Both the position numbers and the translations under genes were made by a program. 64,000 nt of DNA from Akkermansiaceae bacterium (GTDB taxonomy: Bacteria > Verrucomicrobiota > Verrucomicrobiia > Verrucomicrobiales > Akkermansiaceae): positions 1 through 64,000 of the forward strand of contig JAQWZU010000029.1 in the NCBI GenBank assembly GCA_029253285.1, read 5' to 3'. The notes beneath the pieces are model-generated. The model had not been told where the DNA came from. It worked only from the letters and a program-made list of their open reading frames with translations, and ran no database searches. Positions 1 to 9,072 of this stretch are shown here, in pieces (the first letter of the stretch is position 1; each line of letters opens with the position of its first letter).

Positions 1-47
1 GGAGGCAATGTCTTTCCGCTTTCTTGCAGAAGAAGACGTTCCTGAAA

Positions 48-2261
48 TCAATGAGGTATGAATTTCAGGGTAGGCCCGACGGGTAAGCGGAAGGCCGCGT
101 AATCTTCGTGCATGTCAGCGAAGTCCGGAATCACCTCTGAATGATGGTCCCGGACCAGAACAGCGCGAATCACCTCAACATCTGTATGTACCACCGGGGG
201 CAGGCCGTCGAACGAACCCGGATCATGAAAATGGTCTCCGTCTCCAGCCGCAGTGGTCATAGTGAGGCGATAGATCTGACCTGTGCGTAAAGGCAGGGCT
301 TCGGGTAATGAGAAGTAGCGGAACTCGTTTTCGATCTTTCCTTTTGAACCAGCGGGAGCCCCAAGTTTTGCAATTAATCTGGCTTTACCCGAGGCATCGA
401 GTTCTTCCAGACGGATCACATGAGGCGCCGCCAAATCGCTCTTGTTTTTGTTGTCGCCCAGAGATGGGCGGTCTCGATCAAATTCGGTTGGGATATTCCG
501 GGCCGGCCTCACGGGAGCATCTTTATTCTGGTCGTCCCACAAACCCAGATGACTTACGATTCGATCTGTTCGAAGGCGAAACTCGAAGCCAACGTGTCCA
601 TTGATATCGTTGCGCAGATTGTGCCAACCGTCATCGACAATGAGCTTGTCGCTGTCCTCGGGATTCAATTCCCGGCTGTGCCCTCGATTGTGAATTCTCA
701 GCAACTCTGCGGCCAGCTTTCCAGCCCGATCAGAGTGAGCTTCAGTGATATCGCCCCCTTCCTCATAGAGGTTGGATTCGAGATCGTAGTAGGCTTTTGG
801 AATCGAGGCGCCTCGCTGGCCCGGCGAAATGAAAGGCATCGCAAGTCCACCATCGACAAGGAGTTTCTCATGACCTTTCCGAATCGCTAAAACATCATTC
901 GACCACGGCGGTCCAAGGTGGCAGAAGAAGACGCGGGCGCGATTGTCTGGTTTTTCTTTATCCTCTTTCCAATACGCCAGCGAATCGAGGCTGTCGTGGG
1001 CCTCATTCGCAGCGAGAGAATGGCCTGCCACACTCGCCAAAGTCGCGTAAAGATCCGTGAGCGAACAAACATTGCGGTTGATCTTTCCTCCCTCGATATG
1101 GCCTTCCCAATAGACGATCATGGGAACTCGAATTCCGCCCTCCCAAATCTTGGCTTTTTTACTGCGAAGTCCGCCGCTCTCCTGATTTGTCCCCAGGTTG
1201 TCGCCAACGTTGGGTCCATTGTCGCTGGTGAAAATGATCAAGGTATTCTCGATGAGCTTGTGGCCCGGCCAGCGGGGGTCGTTGGTTCCGCGGAGTGTTT
1301 TGATGAGTTCGCCGAAAGCGGTGTCGTTTTCTAGGACCATATCCTCGCGATCGCCCGCGGGTGCTCCGTCTGAATAGCGGCTTTCTCCTTTGATTCGGAT
1401 GCCGGCGATTCGATCGGGAACCGCATAATCGCCGCCAGGATGTCTTTGGTAGTGATTGGCGTTGGGGACGTAATAGAGAAAGAAGGGATTTGGTGCCTTG
1501 GACTGCCGGTCGATGAATGCCAGGACCTCCCGCAAGTAGTCGGGTCCAAGTTTCGAAAGGTCCCAGTCCGGAGCAGCAAGGACCCGTCCTGCCCGGCTTT
1601 TCATTCCTATTCGCTGCATTTTGGAACGGTCGGTGAAGGTCCATCGATCGTTTCGAAAATAGATCCTCGGCTCAAGATCGAGGGGGTCTTCGGTGTTGCC
1701 AGTCACCCCGAAATATTCGTCGAACCCGTGATGGGTCGGACCATCGAGAAAGGGCTTGGTGAAATCCACATCACCGAAGTCATACTCGTCAGCAGCTTTG
1801 CCATGGCCGTCATCGAAGGACATGCCGACGTGATATTTCCCAACCCCGGCGGTGGTATAGCCATTACGCTGTAACATACCGGGAAGTGTCGGGCAGTTGC
1901 GATGGATCATCGGCGTGTTTGGTCCGTGCGGCAACCATCCCTGGTATTTTAAATAAGCCCGATGAGCGAATCTTCCGGTGAGCAGGGAGTATCGGGTCGA
2001 ACTGCACATCGAGGCCGGCGCATGGGCATCGGTGAATAAGACCGCCTGCTTCGCGAAGTCTTCAAGATTCGGAGTTCGCAAAGTTCTTGCGATGGGCTTC
2101 GCATTTGGTCCGAGTGACTTACCCAGGTAAGCGCTGGTATCGCCCAGTCCCATGTCATCCGCCATCATGATGATGATGTTTGGCTGGGCGGGACGTTCAG
2201 CTGCTTCACAGAGGATTGCTGTCCCGAGAATCAGGAGCGCGAGTGCCGGATTCGGAGTCAT
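48..2261 (-). CDS. Secreted sulfatase (formylglycine-dependent)
   Basis: Type I sulfatase of the alkaline-phosphatase-like fold, expected to hydrolyse sulfate esters, probably of a polysaccharide, outside the cytoplasm. A signal peptide covers about residues 1-20. The metal-binding start NIIIMMADDMGLGD sits near 28-41, and the modification motif C86-S-S-T-R90 followed by YSLLTGR fits the CxSxR/CxPxR consensus, C86 being the residue converted to formylglycine. At 737 residues it is longer than a typical ~500-residue sulfatase; the C-terminal ~200 residues are an extension I do not recognise. It is the last gene of a minus-strand operon, and its ATG overlaps the stop of the upstream DUF1501 gene by 4 bp (ATGA), implying translational coupling. 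The substrate cannot be told from sequence. Confidence 0.93.
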   Translation of the reverse strand: MTPNPALALLILGTAILCEAAERPAQPNIIIMMADDMGLGDTSAYLGKSLGPNAKPIARTLRTPNLEDFAKQAVLFTDAHAPASMCSSTRYSLLTGRFAHRAYLKYQGWLPHGPNTPMIHRNCPTLPGMLQRNGYTTAGVGKYHVGMSFDDGHGKAADEYDFGDVDFTKPFLDGPTHHGFDEYFGVTGNTEDPLDLEPRIYFRNDRWTFTDRSKMQRIGMKSRAGRVLAAPDWDLSKLGPDYLREVLAFIDRQSKAPNPFFLYYVPNANHYQRHPGGDYAVPDRIAGIRIKGESRYSDGAPAGDREDMVLENDTAFGELIKTLRGTNDPRWPGHKLIENTLIIFTSDNGPNVGDNLGTNQESGGLRSKKAKIWEGGIRVPMIVYWEGHIEGGKINRNVCSLTDLYATLASVAGHSLAANEAHDSLDSLAYWKEDKEKPDNRARVFFCHLGPPWSNDVLAIRKGHEKLLVDGGLAMPFISPGQRGASIPKAYYDLESNLYEEGGDITEAHSDRAGKLAAELLRIHNRGHSRELNPEDSDKLIVDDGWHNLRNDINGHVGFEFRLRTDRIVSHLGLWDDQNKDAPVRPARNIPTEFDRDRPSLGDNKNKSDLAAPHVIRLEELDASGKARLIAKLGAPAGSKGKIENEFRYFSLPEALPLRTGQIYRLTMTTAAGDGDHFHDPGSFDGLPPVVHTDVEVIRAVLVRDHHSEVIPDFADMHEDYAAFRLPVGPTLKFIPH

Positions 2262-3526
2262 GCGAAGAGATCGAGAACGGGTTGACCCTTGTGCGCCACC
2301 GAGAAGGGACGCTTGCTCGGGCTGTAGAGGACTTGGTCGGTCGGGATACCGAGAGCGTAGGCGATCGTGGCATTGAAATCCGGAATCGTAATCGGTTTTT
2401 CGACCACTTCTTCAGCGCCTTCGGATGTCTTACCAAAGACGTAGCCTCCTTTGAATCCGCCCCCCGCGATGACACTGGTGAAGGCTTGGGGATAGTGGTC
2501 GCGTCCGATGTTGCGATTGACGATCGGAGTGCGCCCAAATTCGGTGGTCAGTACCACCACGGTTTCGTCTAGCTTGCCGCTGCTTTCGAGGTCCTCGAGC
2601 AAGGCCCCCATCGCCTGGTCCATCGTCTGGCATAAGAGAGGCATCGATGTGAAATTATTCGTATGAGTGTCCCAGCCGCTTAAGCTGACTTCAACCGTCC
2701 GTACATTGCTCTCGATCAGACGGCGCGCAAGGAGGCAACCCTGTCCAAATGGATCGTCGCCATAGCGCTGACGTGTTTTCTTGTCCTCCTTGTTAATACT
2801 GAAGGCTGCTAAGTCAGGGCTTTCCATCAGGCGGACCGCGTCGCCATACATATCGCCATAGGCCCGAATCGGCTTGGAGTGATAGCGTTCGAGAAACTCG
2901 ACATCGAGATCCTTGGAGAGGTCGATCCGTCGTTGAAGTCGATCCCCGCGAAGGGAGGACTGGGCATGCTTGAGTCCCGACTTTGGGTCGGAGATCGCGA
3001 GCGGTCCAAACTCGGGCTCAAAGAACCCACCACTCCCGTGGAACCGGCTTTCCTTTCCGATGAAAACGGAACCGGGCATCGTCGGGTTGAGTTTTCCATT
3101 TAGTTTTTGGTTCCACGCACCGAGACCAGGGTGGCGAATGGTGGCTCGCTGCTGGTAGCTGGTGTGCATGAAATAGTTGCCCTTTTCGTGGTCGCCGGTG
3201 GTCGAGGTGAGGGAGTTGATGACACAGAGCTTGTCGGCGTGCTTCGCGAGGCTCGGCAGGTGGCTTGAAACGCGAATGCCATCGACGTTGGAATTGATCG
3301 CCTTGGTCGATCCCTGGTTCTCGTGGTCGGTCTTCAGGTCGAAGGTGTCGATGTGGCTCATGCCACCGGCCATGTAGAGATAGATCAATTGCTTTGCAGG
3401 CTTCTCGCGAGGAGCGATCAGGCTCTTGTCACCGGCGGCGGCGAAAAGGGAATTTGTGCTCACTCCCAGAAAACTCCCGGCAGCAAGCTCGAGGAATCGG
3501 CGACGGTTAAAATCGGATCTATTCAT
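2258..3526 (-). CDS. DUF1501 family exported protein
   Basis: DUF1501 proteins are abundant in Planctomycetes and Verrucomicrobia, have a sulfatase/phosphatase-like fold, and are usually paired with DUF1549/DUF1553 proteins; their biochemical role is unsettled. The N-terminus has a Tat-like motif, R8-R-R-F-L-E-L-A-A-G, before a hydrophobic segment, suggesting export of a folded protein. Family hallmarks are visible: HIDTFDLK near residue 57, SGWDTHTNNF near 283, EFGRTP at 329-334 and RDHYP near 342. Length (422) is slightly short but complete. It lies 18 bp after the DUF1549/DUF1553 gene and overlaps the downstream sulfatase by 4 bp, so the three genes form an operon. Confidence 0.93.
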   Translation of the reverse strand: MNRSDFNRRRFLELAAGSFLGVSTNSLFAAAGDKSLIAPREKPAKQLIYLYMAGGMSHIDTFDLKTDHENQGSTKAINSNVDGIRVSSHLPSLAKHADKLCVINSLTSTTGDHEKGNYFMHTSYQQRATIRHPGLGAWNQKLNGKLNPTMPGSVFIGKESRFHGSGGFFEPEFGPLAISDPKSGLKHAQSSLRGDRLQRRIDLSKDLDVEFLERYHSKPIRAYGDMYGDAVRLMESPDLAAFSINKEDKKTRQRYGDDPFGQGCLLARRLIESNVRTVEVSLSGWDTHTNNFTSMPLLCQTMDQAMGALLEDLESSGKLDETVVVLTTEFGRTPIVNRNIGRDHYPQAFTSVIAGGGFKGGYVFGKTSEGAEEVVEKPITIPDFNATIAYALGIPTDQVLYSPSKRPFSVAHKGQPVLDLFA

Positions 3527-3544
3527 AATGAAGATGAGAAGGGT

Positions 3545-5833
3545 TTATTGGATGAAGAGGAACTGCCGAGAGTTGAGTAAGGCCCAGACGAGATCTTCGA
3601 TTGTTTCTTCGCCATGTGCTTCGAAGTTAATGAGGATTCGCTCGACTTCTCGCTGTGTCGGTTTTCGTGTCAGCATGGCCCGGTAGATTGTCTCGATTTT
3701 TTCCTCAGGGGATGAGACCGCTTCAAGCTGCTTGCCAAGGACTGCGTTGGGATTGGAGATTGCAATGCTCAAGGGACTGTTCAAAAGATAGAGCGCCTGG
3801 GGTACGGAGGCATTGGAGGAAGCGTTCTCGATAACGTCGCGATCGGATTGACCAAAGTCGCGTAGGAAATGTCCCCGCTTTGCTGGCGACTCCAGTTCGA
3901 CGGCACGGGCCATGCCTTTTGCGGTCTCATTGAAGTCCCGGAGGTTTTTGTGTTCGCGTTCGAGCCATCCTTTTCGCTCCGAGGTATCCAATCCTTCCGG
4001 AGGTTTTCTTACCCTGCTTTTTAAGATCTTTGTTGAGGAATCCGCTGGAAGATCAGCAGTCATGCCTGCCATCATGGCGGCGGGAACAGTCCGTCCGCCT
4101 TCGAGATCCACCAGCACAATTTCGCGGCTTCGCCGAATGAACTCACGGTCTTTCATTTTGAGTTCAGCCGTGAGCGCTTTGGCCCTGTCGTTATCGCCAG
4201 CGTCGTAGGCATCAGTGATCCGTTTCTCGTAGTCCGCCTGCTCGGCATAAAGTTTGCGGCGCAGTTCACCGACTTTTTTCATACGAGGGAGAACCTCCTC
4301 GATTGTTCTGCCATTGAGACTGTGATAGGTGGCTCTCATACGGGCCATGCGATCAAGAGTCTTTTGCCGATTGGGGGCATGCTTGTCGACACCGGGAATG
4401 ATGAGCGTGGCGATTGAGTCCCAGATTTGCTCACCGCTCATTCGCTGCATCATCGGTCCGGTAAAAGGGAAAGGCGTCCCGAGGAAGTGATCCTCACCAT
4501 GCATTTCCCGGCGGAAGAGTTCGGTGTGAAAGAGCACGTTCTGGAATGCGCGAAGATCGTAATTTACCTCGCGCATTAATTCCTCGAGGTAGGCCAGTAG
4601 GTCCGGCTGATCGATCGTGGAGATTTCGCTTAAGTCGTCGACCGGTTCGAACAAACCATAACCAAAAGTTCGCTTCCAGAGTCGATTTACGATGACGCGG
4701 GTGAAGCGAGGGTTTTCCGGAGAGGTGAGCCAATTGGCGTAGGCTTTTTTTCGTTCCGACGGGTCGGCGGGGGCCTCAATGTCTGTTCCGAACATCGTCG
4801 CGGGTTTGACGAGGTCATGCGGATCTGCGTCGGCATACTGGTAGTCATGAGGCAATTTGAGATCCGTGTCGGATAGGTGCCTGACTTCCAGATAGGTTGT
4901 CTGGTTGTAAAGCTTTCCGATTGAACCATAGACCGGTTCATTTTTCGACTCGGCCTTCGTTCTTGCAGCGATCCCTCGCAGGGCAAGTTCTCGAAATCTA
5001 GCCTCCGTGAGTTTACTGCGCTCCAAGAATTTTTTAGCGGACTGTTTCGAGAGGAAGGTGTCGATGTCGTCTCCATCATCCAATGACGGAAAGCCTTTCA
5101 CTCCGACAGTGTCGAGGTAGGCGGCTTTCTCTTCCGCTCTCAAAGCCTGGTGAATTCCGGAGCGATGGGGATTGCCCCCGCGATGGTCATATCCATAGGT
5201 GAAGGCGGCCATCTTGAAAAAGTCCATCTGCGTCCACGTGTCGAAAGGATGGTCGTGACATTGGGCGCACTCGAGTCGCGTCCCGAGGAAGATGCGAACG
5301 GTATTCGACATGTTGTCGAGCGGCATTCCGGTATCACGAATGTAATAGCCCGCGGCTGGATTATCGAAGACGAGACCATGTCCCGAGACAAGCTGCCTTA
5401 CCATGTCATCATAGGGCGCGTTCTTCGCGATCTGCTTCTTGATCCACTCTTTGTATTCGATTGTCCAGTGCACCCCTTCCTGAACTCGCAGAAGGTCGGC
5501 CCAGAATTGAAAGTGATGCGCGGTGTAGCCTGCGTCGTTGGCCAGCAATTGCTGAATGAGATGAGAGTTTTTATCAGGATCCGTTGCTTCAAAAAACTGG
5601 TCGGCTTCTTCGATTGTCGGAACCCGCCCGATGATCGCCAGATAAGTTCTGCGGAGAAATTTCTCGTCGGAGATGGTCGGATTTGGAGCGAGTTCCTTGC
5701 CTGTGAGATGGGCGTTGAGGAATGAGTCAATCTTCTCGGCATCCGGACGAGGGTCGAAATCTGCGGCGGCGACACTCGATAGTAAAAGAGTGATGCCGAG
5801 TTGGGATAAAATGAGCAATGCGGTGTTCTTCAT
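3545..5833 (-). CDS. DUF1549/DUF1553 (PSCyt2/PSD1-type) exported protein
   Basis: Large exported protein of the PVC-typical DUF1549 (N-terminal) plus DUF1553 (C-terminal) architecture. Residues 1-23 form a Sec signal peptide. The DUF1549 half contains C189-A-Q-C192-H193 followed by DHPFDTW, a CxxCH haem-attachment-like motif conserved in the family. The region around residues 360-740 is DUF1553-like, with an EEVLPRM/coiled-coil insertion in the middle. No separate PSCyt1 cytochrome c domain is present, so this is the short form of the family (762 residues). It is the first gene of the operon with the DUF1501 protein and the sulfatase. A promoter-region element shared with the upstream sulfatase lies 30-80 bp before its start. 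The function is not experimentally established as far as I know. Confidence 0.92.
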   Translation of the reverse strand: MKNTALLILSQLGITLLLSSVAAADFDPRPDAEKIDSFLNAHLTGKELAPNPTISDEKFLRRTYLAIIGRVPTIEEADQFFEATDPDKNSHLIQQLLANDAGYTAHHFQFWADLLRVQEGVHWTIEYKEWIKKQIAKNAPYDDMVRQLVSGHGLVFDNPAAGYYIRDTGMPLDNMSNTVRIFLGTRLECAQCHDHPFDTWTQMDFFKMAAFTYGYDHRGGNPHRSGIHQALRAEEKAAYLDTVGVKGFPSLDDGDDIDTFLSKQSAKKFLERSKLTEARFRELALRGIAARTKAESKNEPVYGSIGKLYNQTTYLEVRHLSDTDLKLPHDYQYADADPHDLVKPATMFGTDIEAPADPSERKKAYANWLTSPENPRFTRVIVNRLWKRTFGYGLFEPVDDLSEISTIDQPDLLAYLEELMREVNYDLRAFQNVLFHTELFRREMHGEDHFLGTPFPFTGPMMQRMSGEQIWDSIATLIIPGVDKHAPNRQKTLDRMARMRATYHSLNGRTIEEVLPRMKKVGELRRKLYAEQADYEKRITDAYDAGDNDRAKALTAELKMKDREFIRRSREIVLVDLEGGRTVPAAMMAGMTADLPADSSTKILKSRVRKPPEGLDTSERKGWLEREHKNLRDFNETAKGMARAVELESPAKRGHFLRDFGQSDRDVIENASSNASVPQALYLLNSPLSIAISNPNAVLGKQLEAVSSPEEKIETIYRAMLTRKPTQREVERILINFEAHGEETIEDLVWALLNSRQFLFIQ

Positions 5834-5862
5834 TATATCAATCGCGCAGGGTATACCTAGTA

Positions 5863-5911
5863 ACTAAGTTTACGTAGTCAAAAAATTGGCCCCTATTTTT
5901 TGGTTTTTTCA
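5863..5911 (-). promoter_or_regulatory. Shared upstream element, copy 1 (before DUF1549/DUF1553 operon)
   Basis: Read on the minus strand this is an A-run, then TAGGGGCC, a T-run, then ACGTAAACTTAGT. The same order of blocks occurs at 7943-7991 upstream of the second sulfatase. It lies 30-78 bp upstream of the 5833 start, where a promoter or operator would sit. A TTGACT hexamer 16 nt before TAGGTA could be a promoter in this copy. The match is seen directly; the regulatory role is inference. Confidence 0.5.
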
Positions 5912-5928
5912 GGAAAAGACCAGTGCGT

Positions 5929-7803
5929 TCAAGGTCCATTCCGGGTTTCCGGGAATGGTTTAATCTTGGCACGATCGGCGAAACGAATCCACTCTGCGGA
6001 TAACTTGGCGACGATCTCCGGATGTTTTTCCGCGACGTCTTGGGTCTCACTACGATCATTGGTCAGATCGTAGAGCTCCCAGATGATTGGCTCGCTTCGA
6101 TCGTTGTCGGTGACCAGCTTCCAATTTCCCTGGCGAATCGCGGCATGGGTCTCGTGCTGCCAGAAAATTGGACGACCCTCCATTTTTTGATCCGGTTTCT
6201 GGAGATACGGCAGCATACTGATTCCCTCGAGTGGCAGCCGTTTCTTGCCGCCGAAATTCTCCGGATAGGTTGCACCTGCGACGTCCAATAGCGTCGGCAT
6301 GATGTCGACGAAGTGAAAGTAAGGCTGACTTGAGACTTCGCCTCTGGCGCTGAAGCCTTTCGGCCAGTGAACAATTAGTGGAGATGCGATCCCGCCCTCG
6401 TGAGCAAACTTCTTAAACTTCCTAAAAGGTGAGTTTGAATAGGAAGCCCAACCCTGACCCTGGGACGTGGCCCAGCCGCTGAATTTCTTCCATTTTTCGT
6501 AGTTCGACTTCTTGTAACCAACGCCGCCGAGCTTGTCCCTGTGCGACCACGCACCTTCCTCCTTTGCGCCTCGTCTTGTGAACTTGCCATTCCGCCATTC
6601 GCCCTCGACGTAGTCGTATTTCCCGCCTTCGAAGTGTGTTCCGAAGACACCCATCTCACCGGAGCAACCATTGTCCGAGACAAAGAGAATCAGCGTGTTT
6701 TCGTAGACGCCTTTTGCTTTCAGCTTGTCGACCACCCGTCCGATGTTTTCGTCCATGTTGTCAATCTGTGCGTTGTAGATTGCTCGGCGAAAGCGAGCCT
6801 CATTCTTGATCTCCTTTGACAAGTCTTTCCACTTCGGCAGCGGATTGCGATCGGTTCCCGTCTGCATGCCGGGCATGATGCTGACGTTGTTGAAGTAGTG
6901 AATCTCGGGGAGGCGTTGGCCGGATGGAACAACTTTGGCGGCCTTTTGACGTGCGAGCTTTTTCTGTCGCATCTCGTCCCAGCCGTCGCCAAATTCCGCG
7001 ATCCAATCCGGGGTTTGGAGTTTCGCCTCGTACTTCGCGATGGTCTTATCCGGAGCTTCGAGAGGAAAGTGAGGCGCGTTATAAGTCAAGTAGAGGAAGA
7101 AGGGCTTGTCGTCTTCCTTCAGGGCATCGTCGATGTATTCGAGCGCAACGTCGGTGAAGTATTCCGTGGTGTAGAAGTCCTTGTCCGGTTGGTAGGGGTT
7201 TTTCAGGGTTGTTTCGTCATTGTCCCCGGGAATCAAGAGTTTGCCATCCCGGTAAATGTCGCAGCTGCTGAGCACTTTCCAGTAGCTGTCGATGTGGGTG
7301 CGGACGACCGTGGATCGGTCGAAGCCACGGTTCTCGGGGAGCGAGTGGGCGGGGGGATTGCGGTGAGCGGCTGCGTGCCATTTGCCGCTTGTGAACGTGG
7401 TGTAACCCACTTTTTTCAGTGCTTCACCGAGGGTGACACCGTTCTCGTTGAGCGAGCCTTCGTAGCCCGGGCCCCAATCGCGGTAAACCATGAAGCCAAC
7501 GCCAGCCTGATGTTGATAGAGTCCGGTAAGTAGGCTGGCACGAGACGGACAGCAACGCGCCGCGTTGTACATTTGGGTGAAACGAAGGCCGTTCTTCGCC
7601 AAGTTGTCGAGACGGGGAGTTTCGATCTCGCTGCCATAGCAACCGAGGTCCGAGTAACCCAGATCGTCGGCAAGGATGAGGATAATATTTGGTTTCGAAT
7701 TCGACGCGGTTTCTGCGCCGGATGCCACACCGAGGAGATAGAGAAGAGAGAGCGCGATCCAACAGGGAAAGGCGCGGAGAAGGTGAATACGGCTGGTAGT
7801 CAT
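5929..7803 (-). CDS. Secreted arylsulfatase A-type sulfatase
   Basis: Second sulfatase, 624 residues from the chosen start. The frame is open back to 7992, but the ATG at 7801-7803 gives a clean signal peptide (MTTSRIHLL..., cleavage near residue 30), so I prefer it. The metal-binding strand PNIILILADDLGYSDLG is at about 38-54. The formylglycine motif is C84-C-P-S-R88 followed by ASLLTG, the classical CxPSR form. FFLYLTYNAPHFPLEAP and ILFVSDNGC are conserved sulfatase segments further on. The product should be a periplasmic or secreted sulfate-ester hydrolase; the substrate is unknown. It is monocistronic or co-regulated with the DUF1549 operon downstream, since both have a similar ~50-bp upstream element. 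Confidence 0.93.
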   Translation of the reverse strand: MTTSRIHLLRAFPCWIALSLLYLLGVASGAETASNSKPNIILILADDLGYSDLGCYGSEIETPRLDNLAKNGLRFTQMYNAARCCPSRASLLTGLYQHQAGVGFMVYRDWGPGYEGSLNENGVTLGEALKKVGYTTFTSGKWHAAAHRNPPAHSLPENRGFDRSTVVRTHIDSYWKVLSSCDIYRDGKLLIPGDNDETTLKNPYQPDKDFYTTEYFTDVALEYIDDALKEDDKPFFLYLTYNAPHFPLEAPDKTIAKYEAKLQTPDWIAEFGDGWDEMRQKKLARQKAAKVVPSGQRLPEIHYFNNVSIMPGMQTGTDRNPLPKWKDLSKEIKNEARFRRAIYNAQIDNMDENIGRVVDKLKAKGVYENTLILFVSDNGCSGEMGVFGTHFEGGKYDYVEGEWRNGKFTRRGAKEEGAWSHRDKLGGVGYKKSNYEKWKKFSGWATSQGQGWASYSNSPFRKFKKFAHEGGIASPLIVHWPKGFSARGEVSSQPYFHFVDIMPTLLDVAGATYPENFGGKKRLPLEGISMLPYLQKPDQKMEGRPIFWQHETHAAIRQGNWKLVTDNDRSEPIIWELYDLTNDRSETQDVAEKHPEIVAKLSAEWIRFADRAKIKPFPETRNGP

Positions 7804-7942
7804 GTGATGATTTGGAGATCGGTGGTGTTTCGAGCCATCGAGAGAATAAAAGAAGACACCGCGGGTTCGTGTCGAGCGCAGAGTGAGACACGATTCGTTG
7901 TCTTGGATGGATTCTGTGCGACCATGATGGAACCTCTCATAG

Positions 7943-7991
7943 ACTAAGTTCCGTTGGCCGAAAAATCGGCCTATTTTTTTGGGTTTTTTCA
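7943..7991 (-). promoter_or_regulatory. Shared upstream element, copy 2 (before second sulfatase)
   Basis: Minus-strand block order is GAAAAAACCC, A-run, TAGGCC, ATTTTTCGGCC, ACGGAACTTAGT, closely matching 5863-5911. It lies about 140-190 bp upstream of the sulfatase start at 7803. Because the longer frame runs through it, the two copies also give similar spurious peptides (KKPK..G.FF...NLV), which shows that the similarity is at DNA level. A role as promoter or binding site is inferred. Confidence 0.45.
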
Positions 7992-8091
7992 CGACGGAAG
8001 CTCAGCAGGGATTATCATGTGGGCTTGCTTAGCCATCCAATGGTGCCGGGGGCGGCCTCTCGCTCATTCACTTTCATGAGGTCGAGGGAAG

Positions 8092-8295
8092 GTGAGTTCC
8101 GCTCAAATTGGATTGTGGTCGGAGAGGCTTAAAGCTCAACGTGATTCCCTTATTCGCAACGTGACGATCCTCGAGCGGCTGGGATGCCTCGATATGTCGG
8201 GAATGGATAAGCTGCGCCGAGGACTAACGCCCACGATCACCAGAGGGCCTCACGCTAGATCTGTCTCTTTTTCTCAGCTAGAATGCCGAGGGTGA
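8092..8295 (+). pseudogene. Short ORF, possible fragment of an HNH-type protein
   Basis: GTG-started 67-residue frame. Residues about 10-50 (ERLKAQRDSLIRNVTILERL and GMDKLRRGLTPTITRGPHA) read like real protein and recall the region that precedes the DHIIPR motif in small HNH-type proteins. That catalytic motif is absent, and the frame then runs into the antisense 3' end of the neighbouring membrane gene. I read it as a truncated gene remnant; the family assignment is from memory of similar sequences and is weak. Otherwise 7804-8254 holds only the shared upstream element and unassigned DNA. Confidence 0.25.
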
Positions 8296-8578
8296 GGAAT
8301 CCGAGTAGCACAATTGTGAGATACCAGCCATTCTCCAAGCGGGATAGATGGCGATTCAGGTAGCTGGCCAGAGTGACCATCAATAGGCCATAGCCCAAAG
8401 CGCAGACAATCACGAAAAAGCCTACTCGAAAAAGAAAGTGCCATGACTTAGCGATGTTTTTGGAAAACTTAATAAGTTGGTTCCCGTAAATGACCATTAA
8501 AGCCGCCGTCCAGGCCAGACATAATTCGTATCCATGGCCTCGTAAAAACGCGGCTGCTCGGTCGATGACCTCATCCAT
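8255..8578 (-). CDS. Small inner-membrane protein, DUF3392-like
   Basis: 107-residue protein with about three predicted membrane segments (near residues 17-33, 50-72 and 84-100) and a charged C-terminal end LAEKKRQI. The layout, the central KSWHFLFRVGFFVIVCALGYG stretch split by a basic loop, and the C-terminal LAE(K/R)(K/R)RQI ending resemble DUF3392 proteins, known mainly from gammaproteobacteria. Function of that family is unknown. It stands alone between two stretches of debris, so lateral acquisition is possible. Confidence 0.6.
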   Translation of the reverse strand: MDEVIDRAAAFLRGHGYELCLAWTAALMVIYGNQLIKFSKNIAKSWHFLFRVGFFVIVCALGYGLLMVTLASYLNRHLSRLENGWYLTIVLLGFLTLGILAEKKRQI

Positions 8579-8605
8579 ACTGGTGTTTTAGACTGCCGGG
8601 AATTT

Positions 8606-8635
8606 GACTGCTAGGAATTTTCTTTTATTTAGGCG
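8606..8635 (+). repeat. Dispersed repeat, partial copy D
   Basis: GACTGCTAGGAATTTTCTTT followed by TATTTAGGCG matches the left end of the repeats at 10126, 15664 and 15997 and then diverges. A half copy, GACTGCCGGGAATTTGACTG, precedes it directly. Confidence 0.45.
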
Positions 8636-8662
8636 AACTCAACTCCTGCGGTGTAAAGTGTG

Positions 8663-8788
8663 ATGGATCTACTGACTCCGAACAAACGATTCATGCAGAA
8701 CCTAATCGACAGAGATCCTGCAGACCGGATAGCCCCTCTGTTTGAAGCGTGTGATAAAGAACCACGCTACTTCAAGCTGCAGGGTTAA
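8663..8788 (+). CDS. Possible 41-residue small protein
   Basis: Short ATG-started frame beginning MDLLTPNKRFMQNLIDRDP and ending YFKLQG. Composition is protein-like, but no Shine-Dalgarno sequence, domain or neighbour supports it. It may equally be a piece of a decayed gene, since the surrounding 8.0-9.7 kb contains other fragments. Confidence 0.2.
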   Translation: MDLLTPNKRFMQNLIDRDPADRIAPLFEACDKEPRYFKLQG

Positions 8789-8868
8789 ATCATCCTCAGA
8801 GCTTTTCTGGTAACATCAGCAATGCCATGAATACTAGAAGGGGGGTGGCGCTTTTGAGATCTCTCTAA

Positions 8869-9009
8869 TCAGGGACGTCTTCCCTTCTTTCGTTCTGCAC
8901 GCTCTTTCATTTTTTGGATGCGGCGAGCCTCGGTCTTGACCATATTCGCAGCGATAACGAGAATAGGAAGGGGTGCGGCGAGGATCAGGCCGATTTGTAG
9001 GTAGTCCAT
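8869..9009 (-). CDS. Small single-pass membrane protein (46 aa)
   Basis: The frame is open back to 9072, but the ATG at 9007-9009 is preceded by a good GGAGA Shine-Dalgarno eight bases upstream, so the likely product starts MDYLQIGLILAAPLPIL. It has one hydrophobic segment (about residues 3-21) followed by a strongly basic tail (KTEARRIQKMKERAERKKGRR), typical of a small inner-membrane protein with a cytoplasmic C-terminus. No family recognised. Confidence 0.5.
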   Translation of the reverse strand: MDYLQIGLILAAPLPILVIAANMVKTEARRIQKMKERAERKKGRRP

Positions 9010-9072
9010 GTCGAGATTCTCCGGTGTTTGGCAGGCTCGATCCGAATTATGTTTTTGATAAAATAATGTCAA

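Noticed and set aside
2-61. Short plus-strand frame MSFRFLAEEDVPEINEV at the window edge, resembling the start of a GNAT acetyltransferase, with GGAGG just before it
   Set aside because: Only 17 codons then a stop that overlaps the sulfatase 3' end; too short to tell a gene tail or remnant from chance.
5929-7992. Longer 687-residue form of the second sulfatase
   Set aside because: The extra 63 residues precede a good signal peptide and are encoded by the upstream regulatory element, so they are not translated sequence.
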